Origin: Paenibacillus ginsengihumi DSM 21568
Lineage (GTDB): Bacteria; Bacillota; Bacilli; Paenibacillales; NBRC-103111
NCBI RefSeq assembly: GCF_000380965.1
Contig: NZ_KB905580.1
Coordinates: forward strand, 1 to 54,327
Direction of reading: 5' to 3'
DNA length: 54,327 nt
Shown: piece after piece, positions 43,092 to 50,219 of the stretch
Numbering within the stretch: the stretch's first letter is position 1
How the letters are laid out: each line of letters opens with the position of its first letter
The notes under the pieces: model-generated
What the model was told of the DNA's origin: nothing
The model's input: the letters and a program-made list of their open reading frames with translations, nothing else
Databases searched by the model: none
Position numbers and translations under genes: made by a program

Positions 43092-43484
43092 TTGAAGAAG
43101 AAGCTGCTTATCGTAGACGATCAGAACGGTATTCGAATCCTGCTCATGGAAGTGTTCAGCAGTGAAGGCTACGAGACTTACCAGGCCTCCAACGGCAAGT
43201 TGGCTTTGGAGATCGTGCGCAACGTATCGCCGGATCTGGTGCTGCTGGACATGAAAATTCCGGGGATGGACGGACTTGATATTTTGAAGCATATCAAGAG
43301 CATCAATCCTTCCATCAAAGTCATTATGATGACCGCATACGGCGAGCTTGACATGATCAAAGAGGCGACTGATCTCGGAGCGATTATGCACTTTACCAAG
43401 CCCTTTGATATCGACGAGCTGCGCCAGGCGGTGAATCAGCATCTGTGCATGCCGCCCAACAATTCATATGCTGTGGGATCCTGA
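43092..43484 (+). CDS. spo0F: Sporulation phosphorelay response regulator Spo0F
   Basis: 130 residues, a lone receiver domain: [14 protein letters not shown] (acidic pair), phospho-acceptor Asp in [16 protein letters not shown] (about residue 54), Thr in [11 protein letters not shown] and Lys in [11 protein letters not shown]. It accepts phosphate from sporulation kinases and passes it to Spo0B. TTG 43092 is the start, with GGGAGGG 7 nt upstream. Preceded by a sigma-H promoter and a 0A box; followed by fbaA as in B. subtilis. The kinase at 48664 is a possible donor. Confidence 0.96.
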   Translation: MKKKLLIVDDQNGIRILLMEVFSSEGYETYQASNGKLALEIVRNVSPDLVLLDMKIPGMDGLDILKHIKSINPSIKVIMMTAYGELDMIKEATDLGAIMHFTKPFDIDELRQAVNQHLCMPPNNSYAVGS

Positions 43485-43553
43485 TAAGGGATCTCTCTTT
43501 TTTAAATTTAGACACGGATGTACTTCTTCGCGCTTTCATCGATCAAGCTTTTC

Positions 43554-43582
43554 TTAACGTTTCCCGAGTTCTATGATATAAT
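43554..43582 (+). promoter_or_regulatory. Promoter of fbaA
   Basis: TTAACG (43554-43559), 17-bp spacer, TATAAT (43577-43582), with TGA just upstream of the -10. About 65 nt before the start codon. Confidence 0.7.
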
Positions 43583-43654
43583 AGGCCAGTATGACAGCGA
43601 GCGGTCTACGACACACTCGACACGGTCAATAAACACTCTAGGAGGAAGAACCGT

Positions 43655-44509
43655 ATGCCACTAGTTTCTATGAACGAGTTTTTGCCGAAGGCAAAAGCGA
43701 ACAAATTCGCTGTAGGCCAGTTCAACATGAACAATCTGGAGTTCGCTCAAGCGATCGTCGAGGCGGCCCAGGAGCTCCGCTCCCCATTCATCTACGGTGT
43801 GTCCGAAGGCGCACTGAAATACATGGGCATCGAATTTACGGTAGCGATCGCCGAAGCGGCGGCGAAGAAATCGGGCTTGCCGATCGCCCTTCACCTGGAC
43901 CACGGCAGCAGCTTCGAAGTGGCTATGAAATGTATCCGCGCTGGCTTCAGCTCGGTGATGTTCGACGGCTCCCACTATCCTTTCGAAGAAAATATACGCC
44001 TGACGAAGGAAGTCGTTAAAGCGGCTCACGCCATGGGTGTATCCGTGGAAGGCGAGCTCGGCACAATCGGCGGCGTGGAAGACGATATCAGCGTTGACGA
44101 ATCCGATGCGAACCTGGCCAAGCCGGAAGAAGCGATCCGTTTCTACGAAGAAACCGGCGTCGATTGCCTGGCGATCGCCGTAGGCACCGCACACGGCATG
44201 TACGCAGGCGAGCCGAACATTCGCTTCGATATCATCGAGAAAGTATCCTCCGCAATTCCGGTTCCGATCGTGCTGCACGGCGGCTCGGGCGTACCGGATG
44301 AGATGATCCGCAAGTCGATCGCGGCGGGAGTCGGCAAAATCAATGTCAACACGGAAAACCAAGTCGCATGTACGGACACGATCCGCGAAGTGTTGAACAA
44401 GGATGCCAAAGTATACGACCCCCGCAAATACCTCACACCTGCCCGCAATGCTATGATCGAAGTTGTGAAGTCCAAGATTGAGCTGTTCGGAAGCGCCAAC
44501 CAGGCGTAA
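43655..44509 (+). CDS. fbaA: Class II fructose-bisphosphate aldolase
   Basis: 284 residues. Zinc-dependent aldolase: LHLDHGSSFE (zinc-binding His), MFDGSHYPFEENI, VEGELGTIGGVEDD, VGTAHGMYAGEP, VLHGGSGVPDEM and KINVNTENQ. It splits fructose 1,6-bisphosphate in glycolysis and makes it in gluconeogenesis. GGAGGAAG precedes the ATG. Highly biased codon use, as expected for an abundant enzyme. Own promoter and terminator. Confidence 0.97.
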   Translation: MPLVSMNEFLPKAKANKFAVGQFNMNNLEFAQAIVEAAQELRSPFIYGVSEGALKYMGIEFTVAIAEAAAKKSGLPIALHLDHGSSFEVAMKCIRAGFSSVMFDGSHYPFEENIRLTKEVVKAAHAMGVSVEGELGTIGGVEDDISVDESDANLAKPEEAIRFYEETGVDCLAIAVGTAHGMYAGEPNIRFDIIEKVSSAIPVPIVLHGGSGVPDEMIRKSIAAGVGKINVNTENQVACTDTIREVLNKDAKVYDPRKYLTPARNAMIEVVKSKIELFGSANQA

Positions 44510-44523
44510 TCACATAACGTGCC

Positions 44524-44560
44524 GGGAAATGCATCCTGCGGGATGTATTTCCCTTCTGTT
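44524..44560 (+). terminator. Intrinsic terminator after fbaA
   Basis: GGGAAATGCATCC (44524-44536) with GGATGTATTTCCC (44541-44553), then TTCTGTTCTTT. Confidence 0.75.
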
Positions 44561-44701
44561 CTTTATCATCATCTGGGCTTAACCGAAAGGAATCGTCTTC
44601 TGCTCGGCGGAGGAACGGTTATTTCGTGCCGCGTGCGGTTCCCGGGTCCGCTCGGTCAGGTTCTTGCGTGAAAGCAGCGATGTGGGAGGAAAAAGGACGA
44701 A

Positions 44702-45967
44702 ATGGAGAAACTGATGGTAGCGGGCGGACGTCCGCTGCGGGGGACGGTGCAAATTAGCGGAGCCAAGAACAGCGCTGTCGCGCTCATTCCAACGGCGCTG
44801 CTGGCCGAAACCGCGATCACGCTGGATAATTTGCCCCAAATCAGCGATGTGGCCGTCTTTACCCAGCTTTTGGGTGAACTAGGGGCAGAGGTGACCAGGA
44901 ACGGCGATCAGATGATCATCGATCCGAGCCTTCTTCGATCCAAGCCTATGCCTAACGGCGATGTCAAAAAACTGCGGGCCTCTTATTATTTGATGGGCGC
45001 GCTGCTTGGCCGGTTCGGCGAAGCGATTGTCGGCATGCCGGGAGGCTGCAATTTCGAACCGCGTCCGATGGAGCAGCATATCAAAGGGTTTGAAGCGCTT
45101 GGCGCCTCGGTTTCTACGGAGAACGGAGCACTGCATATTCGGGCCAAGCAACTGCGAGGCGCGCGAATATATCTGGATATCGTCAGCGTAGGGGCGACGA
45201 TCAACATTATGCTGGCGGCTTCTCGGGCCAAAGGTGTTACGGTTATCGAAAATGCGGCCAAAGAGCCTGAAATTATAGATGTAGCAACGCTGCTTAACTC
45301 CATGGGAGCAAAAATCAAAGGAGCCGGCACGGAGACGATCCGGATCGAAGGCGTCGATGCGCTGCACGGCTGCAGGCATTCGATTATCCCCGACCGCATC
45401 CAGGCGGGAACGTATATGATCGCCGCAGCGGCGACCCGGGGCGATGTGGTGGTCGATAATGTCATCCCGAAGCACCTGGAGGCGATCACGGCGAAGTTGC
45501 AGGAGATGGGCGCCCATATTTACGAAATGGACGAGTCGATTCGCGTAGTCGGGCAGCCGGAATACGAAAGCGTGGATGTCAAGGCGCTTGTGTATCCGGG
45601 TTTTGCCACCGATCTGCAATCGCCGATGACGACGCTGCTCACACAGGCGCGCGGAGTCAGCATTTTGACCGATTATGTGTACGGCAACCGCTTCAAGCAT
45701 ATCCCCGAGCTGCTGCGCATGGGGGCGAAGATCAAAGTGGAAGGACGATCGGCCGTCATTGAGGGTTCGAAGCTGTCGGCGGCCAAAGTCAAGGCGACCG
45801 ACCTGCGGGCAGGAGCGGCGCTTGTCATTGCCGGACTGACGGTCGATGAAGGAGTCACGGAAATTTCCGGCGTGGAATACATTGACAGGGGATATGACTA
45901 TTTGGTGGATAATCTAGCAAGCCTGGGTGCGGAGGTTTGGCGCGAAAATACGCAAGCATCGGTATAG
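44702..45967 (+). CDS. murA: UDP-GlcNAc 1-carboxyvinyltransferase MurA (MurZ/MurAB position)
   Basis: 421 residues. Catalytic Lys-Asn in [12 protein letters not shown] (about 22-23), nucleophile/acid Cys in [12 protein letters not shown] (Cys116), substrate Asp in [16 protein letters not shown] and Arg in [13 protein letters not shown]. First committed step of peptidoglycan synthesis, sensitive to fosfomycin because of the Cys. By gene order (spo0F-fbaA-murA-rho-rpmE) it corresponds to B. subtilis murZ (murAB). GGAGG lies 14 nt upstream of ATG with AAGGA nearer. Another MurA homologue, without the Cys, is at 22160. Confidence 0.96.
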   Translation: MEKLMVAGGRPLRGTVQISGAKNSAVALIPTALLAETAITLDNLPQISDVAVFTQLLGELGAEVTRNGDQMIIDPSLLRSKPMPNGDVKKLRASYYLMGALLGRFGEAIVGMPGGCNFEPRPMEQHIKGFEALGASVSTENGALHIRAKQLRGARIYLDIVSVGATINIMLAASRAKGVTVIENAAKEPEIIDVATLLNSMGAKIKGAGTETIRIEGVDALHGCRHSIIPDRIQAGTYMIAAAATRGDVVVDNVIPKHLEAITAKLQEMGAHIYEMDESIRVVGQPEYESVDVKALVYPGFATDLQSPMTTLLTQARGVSILTDYVYGNRFKHIPELLRMGAKIKVEGRSAVIEGSKLSAAKVKATDLRAGAALVIAGLTVDEGVTEISGVEYIDRGYDYLVDNLASLGAEVWRENTQASV

Positions 45968-46045
45968 ATTATCCTTCGGTTGGGCAATGCTAGAACATAG
46001 TTTTGCAAGTCTTGAAAATTTCATAGGTTTGGTGGTTGAACAGTT

Positions 46046-47344
46046 ATGGATCTGCAATTAGCGCAACTGGAAGCGCTGAAGCTGACTGAGCTCTACAAGC
46101 TGGCCAAGAAGCATCAGATTCCTTATTACGGCCAAATGAAGAAGAAAGAACTCATTTTTGCGATTTTAAGAGCTCAGGCAGAACAAAGCGGCCTTATGTT
46201 CATGCAGGGGACGCTCGATATTTTGCAGGAGGGCTACGGCTTTTTGCGGCCGATCAATTACTTGCCCAGCTCGGAGGACATTTATATTTCGGCCTCGCAG
46301 ATTCGGCGCTTCGATCTTCGGTCCGGCGACGTCGTTTCGGGCAAGTGCCGTCCGCCGAAGGAGAACGAACGGTATTTTGGCTTGCTGCAGGTGGAGGCCG
46401 TGAACGGCGAGGACCCCGAAACGGCTGCCGAACGGCTTCATTTTGCTGCGCTCACTCCTCTTTATCCGCAAAAAAAATTGGTTCTGGAAACTTCCCCGAC
46501 GAATCTTTCCACCCGATTGATGGATCTTTTGGCTCCTGTCGGATTTGGACAGCGGGGGCTGATCGTGGCTCCGCCGAAAGCCGGCAAAACGTTGCTTCTC
46601 AAAGAAATCGCCAACAGCATTTCGACCAATTATCCTGATGTCGAATTGTTTGTCCTGCTAATCGACGAGCGGCCGGAGGAAGTGACCGATATGCAGCGTT
46701 CGGTCAAAGGGGAAGTGATCGCTTCCACGTTCGACGAGCTGCCGGAAAACCATATTAAAGTAGCAGAGCTGGTGCTGGAGCGGGCGCAGCGGCTGGTCGA
46801 GCATAAGAAGGACGTCGTCATCCTGCTCGACAGCATCACCCGTTTGGCCAGAGCCTACAACCTGGTCGTTCCTCCGACCGGGCGCACGCTGTCCGGCGGC
46901 ATCGATCCCGGCGCGTTCCACCGGCCGAAGCGCTTTTTCGGCGCCGCGCGCAATATCGAGGAGGGCGGCAGCCTGACGATTCTCGCTTCGGCGCTTGTGG
47001 AGACAGGCTCCCGGATGGACGATGTCATCTACGAGGAGTTCAAGGGCACGGGCAACCTGGAGCTGCATTTGGACCGCAAAATGGCGGAGCGGCGCATTTT
47101 CCCGGCGATCGACATTCGGCGTTCGGGCACGCGCAGAGAGGAAATGCTGCTGAGCAAGGAAGAGCTGGAAAAAGTATGGGCGATCCGGAAAACGATGCAC
47201 GATTCTCCGGAATATTTGGACGCTTTCCTGAAAAAGCTCGCCGATACCAAAACAAACCAGGAATTTTTGGACACGCTTGACAAGAACGGCCAATTCTCCG
47301 GCGGCGGAGGCGGCGGCCGCAGAGTGAAGCACTCGGTTTCCTGA
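46046..47344 (+). CDS. rho: Transcription termination factor Rho
   Basis: 432 residues. N-terminal Rho domain (LEALKLTELYKLAKKHQIP), RNA-binding cold-shock fold (EGYGFLRP, YISASQIRRFDLRSGD) and RecA-like ATPase (Walker A APPKAGKT, Walker B VVILLDSITRLARAYN, Q/R loops in SGGIDPGAF and IEEGGSLTI). Hexameric helicase that ends untranslated RNAs. The C-terminus has a Gly-run (SGGGGGGRR) not essential to the fold. GGTGG lies 12 nt before the ATG. No terminator is seen between murA and rho. Confidence 0.97.
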   Translation: MDLQLAQLEALKLTELYKLAKKHQIPYYGQMKKKELIFAILRAQAEQSGLMFMQGTLDILQEGYGFLRPINYLPSSEDIYISASQIRRFDLRSGDVVSGKCRPPKENERYFGLLQVEAVNGEDPETAAERLHFAALTPLYPQKKLVLETSPTNLSTRLMDLLAPVGFGQRGLIVAPPKAGKTLLLKEIANSISTNYPDVELFVLLIDERPEEVTDMQRSVKGEVIASTFDELPENHIKVAELVLERAQRLVEHKKDVVILLDSITRLARAYNLVVPPTGRTLSGGIDPGAFHRPKRFFGAARNIEEGGSLTILASALVETGSRMDDVIYEEFKGTGNLELHLDRKMAERRIFPAIDIRRSGTRREEMLLSKEELEKVWAIRKTMHDSPEYLDAFLKKLADTKTNQEFLDTLDKNGQFSGGGGGGRRVKHSVS

Positions 47345-47412
47345 CCGGATGCGCGCTCTTGATGGCAATACCGCTAACGCAGCGGCTGTTGAACCAAGGC
47401 ATAAGGAAAGTG

Positions 47413-47442
47413 TTGCAACCGGATAGCCCAGCATGATATAAT
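47413..47442 (+). promoter_or_regulatory. Promoter of rpmE
   Basis: TTGCAA (47413-47418), 18-bp spacer, TATAAT (47437-47442) with TGA extended -10. Confidence 0.75.
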
Positions 47443-47504
47443 CTCTGTTGTGTTATTGATAACTCTGTTTCACATGGTGATTCAGGGCAAAAGAGGTGAA
47501 AGCA

Positions 47505-47702
47505 ATGAAATCTGGAATTCATCCGACATATCACCAAACGACCGTTACTTGCGTTTGCGGTAACACGTTTGAGACGGGCTCCATCAAGCAAAATCTGCGC
47601 GTGGAAATTTGCTCCGCCTGCCATCCGTTCTTTACAGGCAAGCAGAAGTTTGTGGATGCCGGCGGTCGTGTCGATAAATTTAAGAAAAAATACGGCATGT
47701 AA
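47505..47702 (+). CDS. rpmE: 50S ribosomal protein L31, zinc-binding type
   Basis: 65 residues. Zinc ligands are Cys in TCVCGNTF and EICSACHPF (the C+ type). [20 protein letters not shown] is the conserved C-terminal block. AGAGGTG lies 6 nt before ATG 47505; a GTG at 47496 in frame overlaps the SD. L31 bridges the ribosomal subunits. Confidence 0.97.
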   Translation: MKSGIHPTYHQTTVTCVCGNTFETGSIKQNLRVEICSACHPFFTGKQKFVDAGGRVDKFKKKYGM

Positions 47703-47731
47703 TATTTTGCCGTATCCCGTTTCGCATAAGC

Positions 47732-47793
47732 GCGCCTCCTGAGGTCAAGCTATGAATGTCGATCATTCAAGCCTTCAGGAGGTGCTTTTATTT
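47732..47793 (+). terminator. Terminator-like hairpin that contains the next gene's SD
   Basis: GCGCCTCCTGA (47732-47742) pairs over 11 bp with TCAGGAGGTGC (47775-47785), followed by TTTTATTT. The 3' arm is the AGGAGGTG Shine-Dalgarno of the lipoprotein gene. It can end rpmE transcripts and hide the SD in read-through RNA. Confidence 0.65.
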
Positions 47794-48186
47794 ATGTCTC
47801 ATCCGATGACGCGAATCGCCTCGCTCGTGATTGCCTGCCTGACGGCGCTCGTGCTGATCCTCTCGTCCTGTCAAGGCCAGCAGCAGACGAAGGCATATTC
47901 GCGGGACGGTTATATGGGGATGACGGATGTGAACCCGAACGTCCCGCTGAATCCTTCTTACCATACGTACCGGAATGACATGCGTGCGATGGAGCAGGCC
48001 GTCCGTTCGATTCCGGGGGTTGTCGTTCGCTCCATTACGATTAACGGACCGAATGCCCGCGTCCGGTTAAGCGTCCCCGGCGTTGCGGCGGCCGAACAGC
48101 TTGAAACGATTCGCCAGCAGGCGCTGCAGCAGCTGACCGAGGCTGTACCGAGATATAAGATGGACGTTACCGTTTCTGCTAAATAA
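47794..48186 (+). CDS. YhcN/YlaJ-family sporulation lipoprotein
   Basis: 130 residues. Signal peptide with lipobox LILSSC (Cys about residue 26). The mature part ends in a YhcN/YlaJ-type alpha/beta domain: RNDMRAMEQAVRSIPGVVV, ITINGPNARVRLSVPG and LTEAVPRYKMDVTVSAK, a pattern seen in spore-associated lipoproteins. Homologues are found in forespore membranes and spores; biochemical function unknown. ATG 47794 has AGGAGGTG 9 nt upstream, inside the 3' arm of a hairpin. An upstream ATG at 47752 would remove normal signal-peptide geometry. Confidence 0.8.
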   Translation: MSHPMTRIASLVIACLTALVLILSSCQGQQQTKAYSRDGYMGMTDVNPNVPLNPSYHTYRNDMRAMEQAVRSIPGVVVRSITINGPNARVRLSVPGVAAAEQLETIRQQALQQLTEAVPRYKMDVTVSAK

Positions 48187-48195
48187 TCCTTGAGG

Positions 48196-48224
48196 TTGAT
48201 ATTTGCGTGCGAATGCACTATACT
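48196..48224 (+). promoter_or_regulatory. Promoter of the SRP RNA gene
   Basis: TTGATA (48196-48201), 17-bp spacer, TATACT (48219-48224), 6 nt before the predicted RNA 5' end. Confidence 0.8.
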
Positions 48225-48230
48225 TGTAAA

Positions 48231-48498
48231 TACCGTGCTAGACGGGGAGGTAGCGGTGCCCTGTAACCCGCAATCCGCTGTAGCGGGGTCGAACGCCTAT
48301 TCGCGGTATAACGATGTAAGGTCTGTGGTTTCCAATGGGGTGTTGAGAGTCAGGTCCTTCGCAATGGATGCCTGTGAACCCGGTCAGGTCCGGAAGGAAG
48401 CAGCCGTAAGCAGGAGGTTCCATGTGCCGAAGGGCAGCCTGGCTTGAGCCCGAGCGGGAAATTCCGCTTGGATCGTTATATCAAGGTAGGTGCACGGG
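48231..48498 (+). ncRNA. scr: Large (Bacillus-type) signal recognition particle RNA
   Basis: About 268 nt, like the 271-nt B. subtilis scRNA. The 5' part matches the Alu-domain sequence (CCGTGCTAGACGGGGAGGTA, GGTGCCCTGTAACCCGCAAT). The 3' part has the invariant S-domain tetraloop region GGTCAGGTCCGGAAGGAAGC and the closing strand AGGTAGGTGCACGG. It pairs with Ffh to guide membrane proteins to the translocon. Located upstream of dnaX as in B. subtilis. Confidence 0.96.
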
Positions 48499-48513
48499 CC
48501 TAATACGAACGCA

Positions 48514-48557
48514 AACATCGTTTTCAGCCAAATCTTTGGCGGAGGCGGTGTTTTTTT
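48514..48557 (+). terminator. Terminator of the SRP RNA gene
   Basis: ACATCG...CGGTGT outer arms with inner GCCAAA-TC-TTTGGC, then TTTTTTT. Confidence 0.65.
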
Positions 48558-48663
48558 GTTGCCAAAAGAAGGAAAAGTGGAATAAGGAGAGAATTGTATA
48601 CCAAAGTTAACCCAGTCAATTCTTTAGAACTGAAAGAGGCCGGGTCGAAACAGGAAGGGCGAT

Positions 48664-49773
48664 TTGATTCAGAAAAAGCTTCCGAAAGCGTTGTTTGAGG
48701 AGGGACAAACGTTGCGCGGTAAGTTGACTTTGCTCCAACGATTCGCAGGAACTTTTCTACAGGATGTCAATTTGGGAGTCATTCTGATCAACACGAAATT
48801 CGAGCTGATTGATATCAGCGATATGGCCTGCCGAGTGCTCGGGCTGAGGCGCGAGGACATCGTCAATCGCTCGATGGAAGACGTATTTGCCGATCTGCCT
48901 CTCGAGCATCACCTGGTACGGAGAAATATTTTGGATGGGGTCATTGTTCGTAATCAGGCGTTGTCGTGGACTAACAACAAGGAACGCTACGAATTGCTGC
49001 TGGATTCGAATGTGCTTCGCGACGAGGAAGGTCGCATCGTAGGGGCGTACATCATTTTCAAGGATGTCACGAATTTGCGCTCGCTCGAAGAGCAGGTACA
49101 GCGCAGCGACCGGCTGGCCATGATCGGCCAGATTGCCGCGGGGACCGCGCACGAAATTCGCAATCCGCTGACGTCGATCAAAGGCTTCATGCAGGTGCTT
49201 CTCAAAACGTTCCAGCAGCAAGGCATGGACCGGGAAGGCAGCTATACGAAGGTCATGCTCGAGGAAATCGACCGAATCAATGAGCTGCTGAACGAATTTC
49301 TTTTGCTCAGCAAGCCGAAAAACGTCACTTACAGGCAGGTTGATTTGTCCCAGGTGCTTAAGGATATTTGGCCGATCATCCACAATGAAGCGATTCTTCA
49401 CGGGGTCACCGTGCAGCATGAGGTCAAAGAGAAGCTTCCCCTGGTAGTCGCGGACCGGGAGATGCTGAAGCAGGTGTTCATTAATATTTGCAAAAACGGC
49501 ATTGAGGCGATGGGGCCAGGAGGGCGTTTGACTTTGCTGGAAGGCGTCAATTACGAAGAAAAAGAAGTGTTTATCGACATATGCGATACAGGCCCTGGAA
49601 TCCCTATGTTCATTATAGATAAAATTTTTGACCCCTTCTTTACGACCAAGCCTGAAGGTACCGGTCTCGGCCTGTCCGTATGCCAACGCATCATTCACGA
49701 CATCGGCGGGCATATCCGGGTATCGTCCAAAGGCTTCGGCACTACCTTCACCGTATGCATTCCCTTTCAATAA
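48664..49773 (+). CDS. Soluble PAS-domain histidine kinase
   Basis: 369 residues, no membrane helix. A PAS domain (about 28-140: LGVILINTKFELIDISDMAC, GAYIIFKDVTNLRSLEE) feeds into HisKA (phospho-His in GTAHEIRNPLTSIKGFMQVL) and HATPase_c (N box NICKNGIEAM, G1 CDTGPGIP, F box FDPFFTTK, G2 GTGLGLSVCQRI). Architecture and location resemble cytosolic sporulation kinases that feed Spo0F, whose gene lies 5 kb away, but there is no adjacent response regulator to prove it. TTG 48664 has GGAAGGG about 5 nt upstream. Confidence 0.9.
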   Translation: MIQKKLPKALFEEGQTLRGKLTLLQRFAGTFLQDVNLGVILINTKFELIDISDMACRVLGLRREDIVNRSMEDVFADLPLEHHLVRRNILDGVIVRNQALSWTNNKERYELLLDSNVLRDEEGRIVGAYIIFKDVTNLRSLEEQVQRSDRLAMIGQIAAGTAHEIRNPLTSIKGFMQVLLKTFQQQGMDREGSYTKVMLEEIDRINELLNEFLLLSKPKNVTYRQVDLSQVLKDIWPIIHNEAILHGVTVQHEVKEKLPLVVADREMLKQVFINICKNGIEAMGPGGRLTLLEGVNYEEKEVFIDICDTGPGIPMFIIDKIFDPFFTTKPEGTGLGLSVCQRIIHDIGGHIRVSSKGFGTTFTVCIPFQ

Positions 49774-49798
49774 ACTCCGGTTTGTGCTCAGCGTCCGC

Positions 49799-49827
49799 TT
49801 CAAACCTCCATTCAAGTATAGTATAAT
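49799..49827 (+). promoter_or_regulatory. Promoter of dnaX, upstream of the repeat array
   Basis: TTCAAA (49799-49804), 17-bp spacer, TATAAT (49822-49827). Start near 49834, 11 nt before the first repeat unit. The dnaX mRNA leader would thus be about 385 nt and contain all four units. Confidence 0.65.
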
Positions 49828-49844
49828 AGCACAATAAGCCGTTA

Positions 49845-50204
49845 GACGCCTATGACGAACAATTCCTCGTCATCGGCCGTCGCCTTCGGTATTGAAAATT
49901 CGGCTCATGAGGTATTGCCGAATTTTTCAAGAGAGACGCCTATGACGAACAATTCCTCGTCATCGGCCGTCGCCTTCGGTATTGAAATTTTGGTCGGCGG
50001 ATTACCGCCAAATTTTCAAGAGAGACGCCTATGACGAACAATTCCTGCCGTCATCGGCCGTCGCCTTCAGTATTGAAAATTCGCCGAAGGACTTTCGTCG
50101 AATTTTCAAGAAAGACGCCTATGACGAGTTATTCCTATCGTCATCGGTCGTCACCTGCGGTATTGAAAGTTCAACGTGTGGTACACCGCTGTATTTTCAA
50201 GATA
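49845..50204 (+). repeat. Two-hairpin repeat array, locus D: four tandem units in the dnaX leader
   Basis: Units begin GACGCCTATGACGA at 49845, 49935, 50024 and 50114 (periods 90, 89, 90). Hairpin I (CC-ATGACGA / TCGTCAT-GG) and the linker (CGTCGCCTTCGGT or CGTCACCTGCGGT) are nearly identical. Hairpin II differs in each unit yet keeps TTGAAA/TTTCAA arms and inner pairing (CGGC/GCCG; GGCGG/CCGCC; CGAAG/CTTTCG; GTG/CAC). The last unit ends TTTTCAAGATAG, and the next bases GTGGAGAGG include the dnaX SD. Confidence 0.95.
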
Positions 50205-50219
50205 GGTGGAGAGGACGAG

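Noticed and set aside
45990..46030. TCTTGAAAATTTCATAGG before rho as another repeat copy
   Set aside because: Only about 12 nt resemble the repeat end; hairpin I and the linker are missing.
49852..50034. Small peptides encoded inside the repeats (MTNNSSSSAVAFGIE...)
   Set aside because: They start at the ATG of hairpin I without SD, and degenerate copies break the frame; conservation is explained by the repeat structure.
49845..50204. CRISPR array
   Set aside because: The period is regular, but there are no unique spacers between short repeats: the whole 90-bp unit is repeated, including hairpins, and no cas genes are near.
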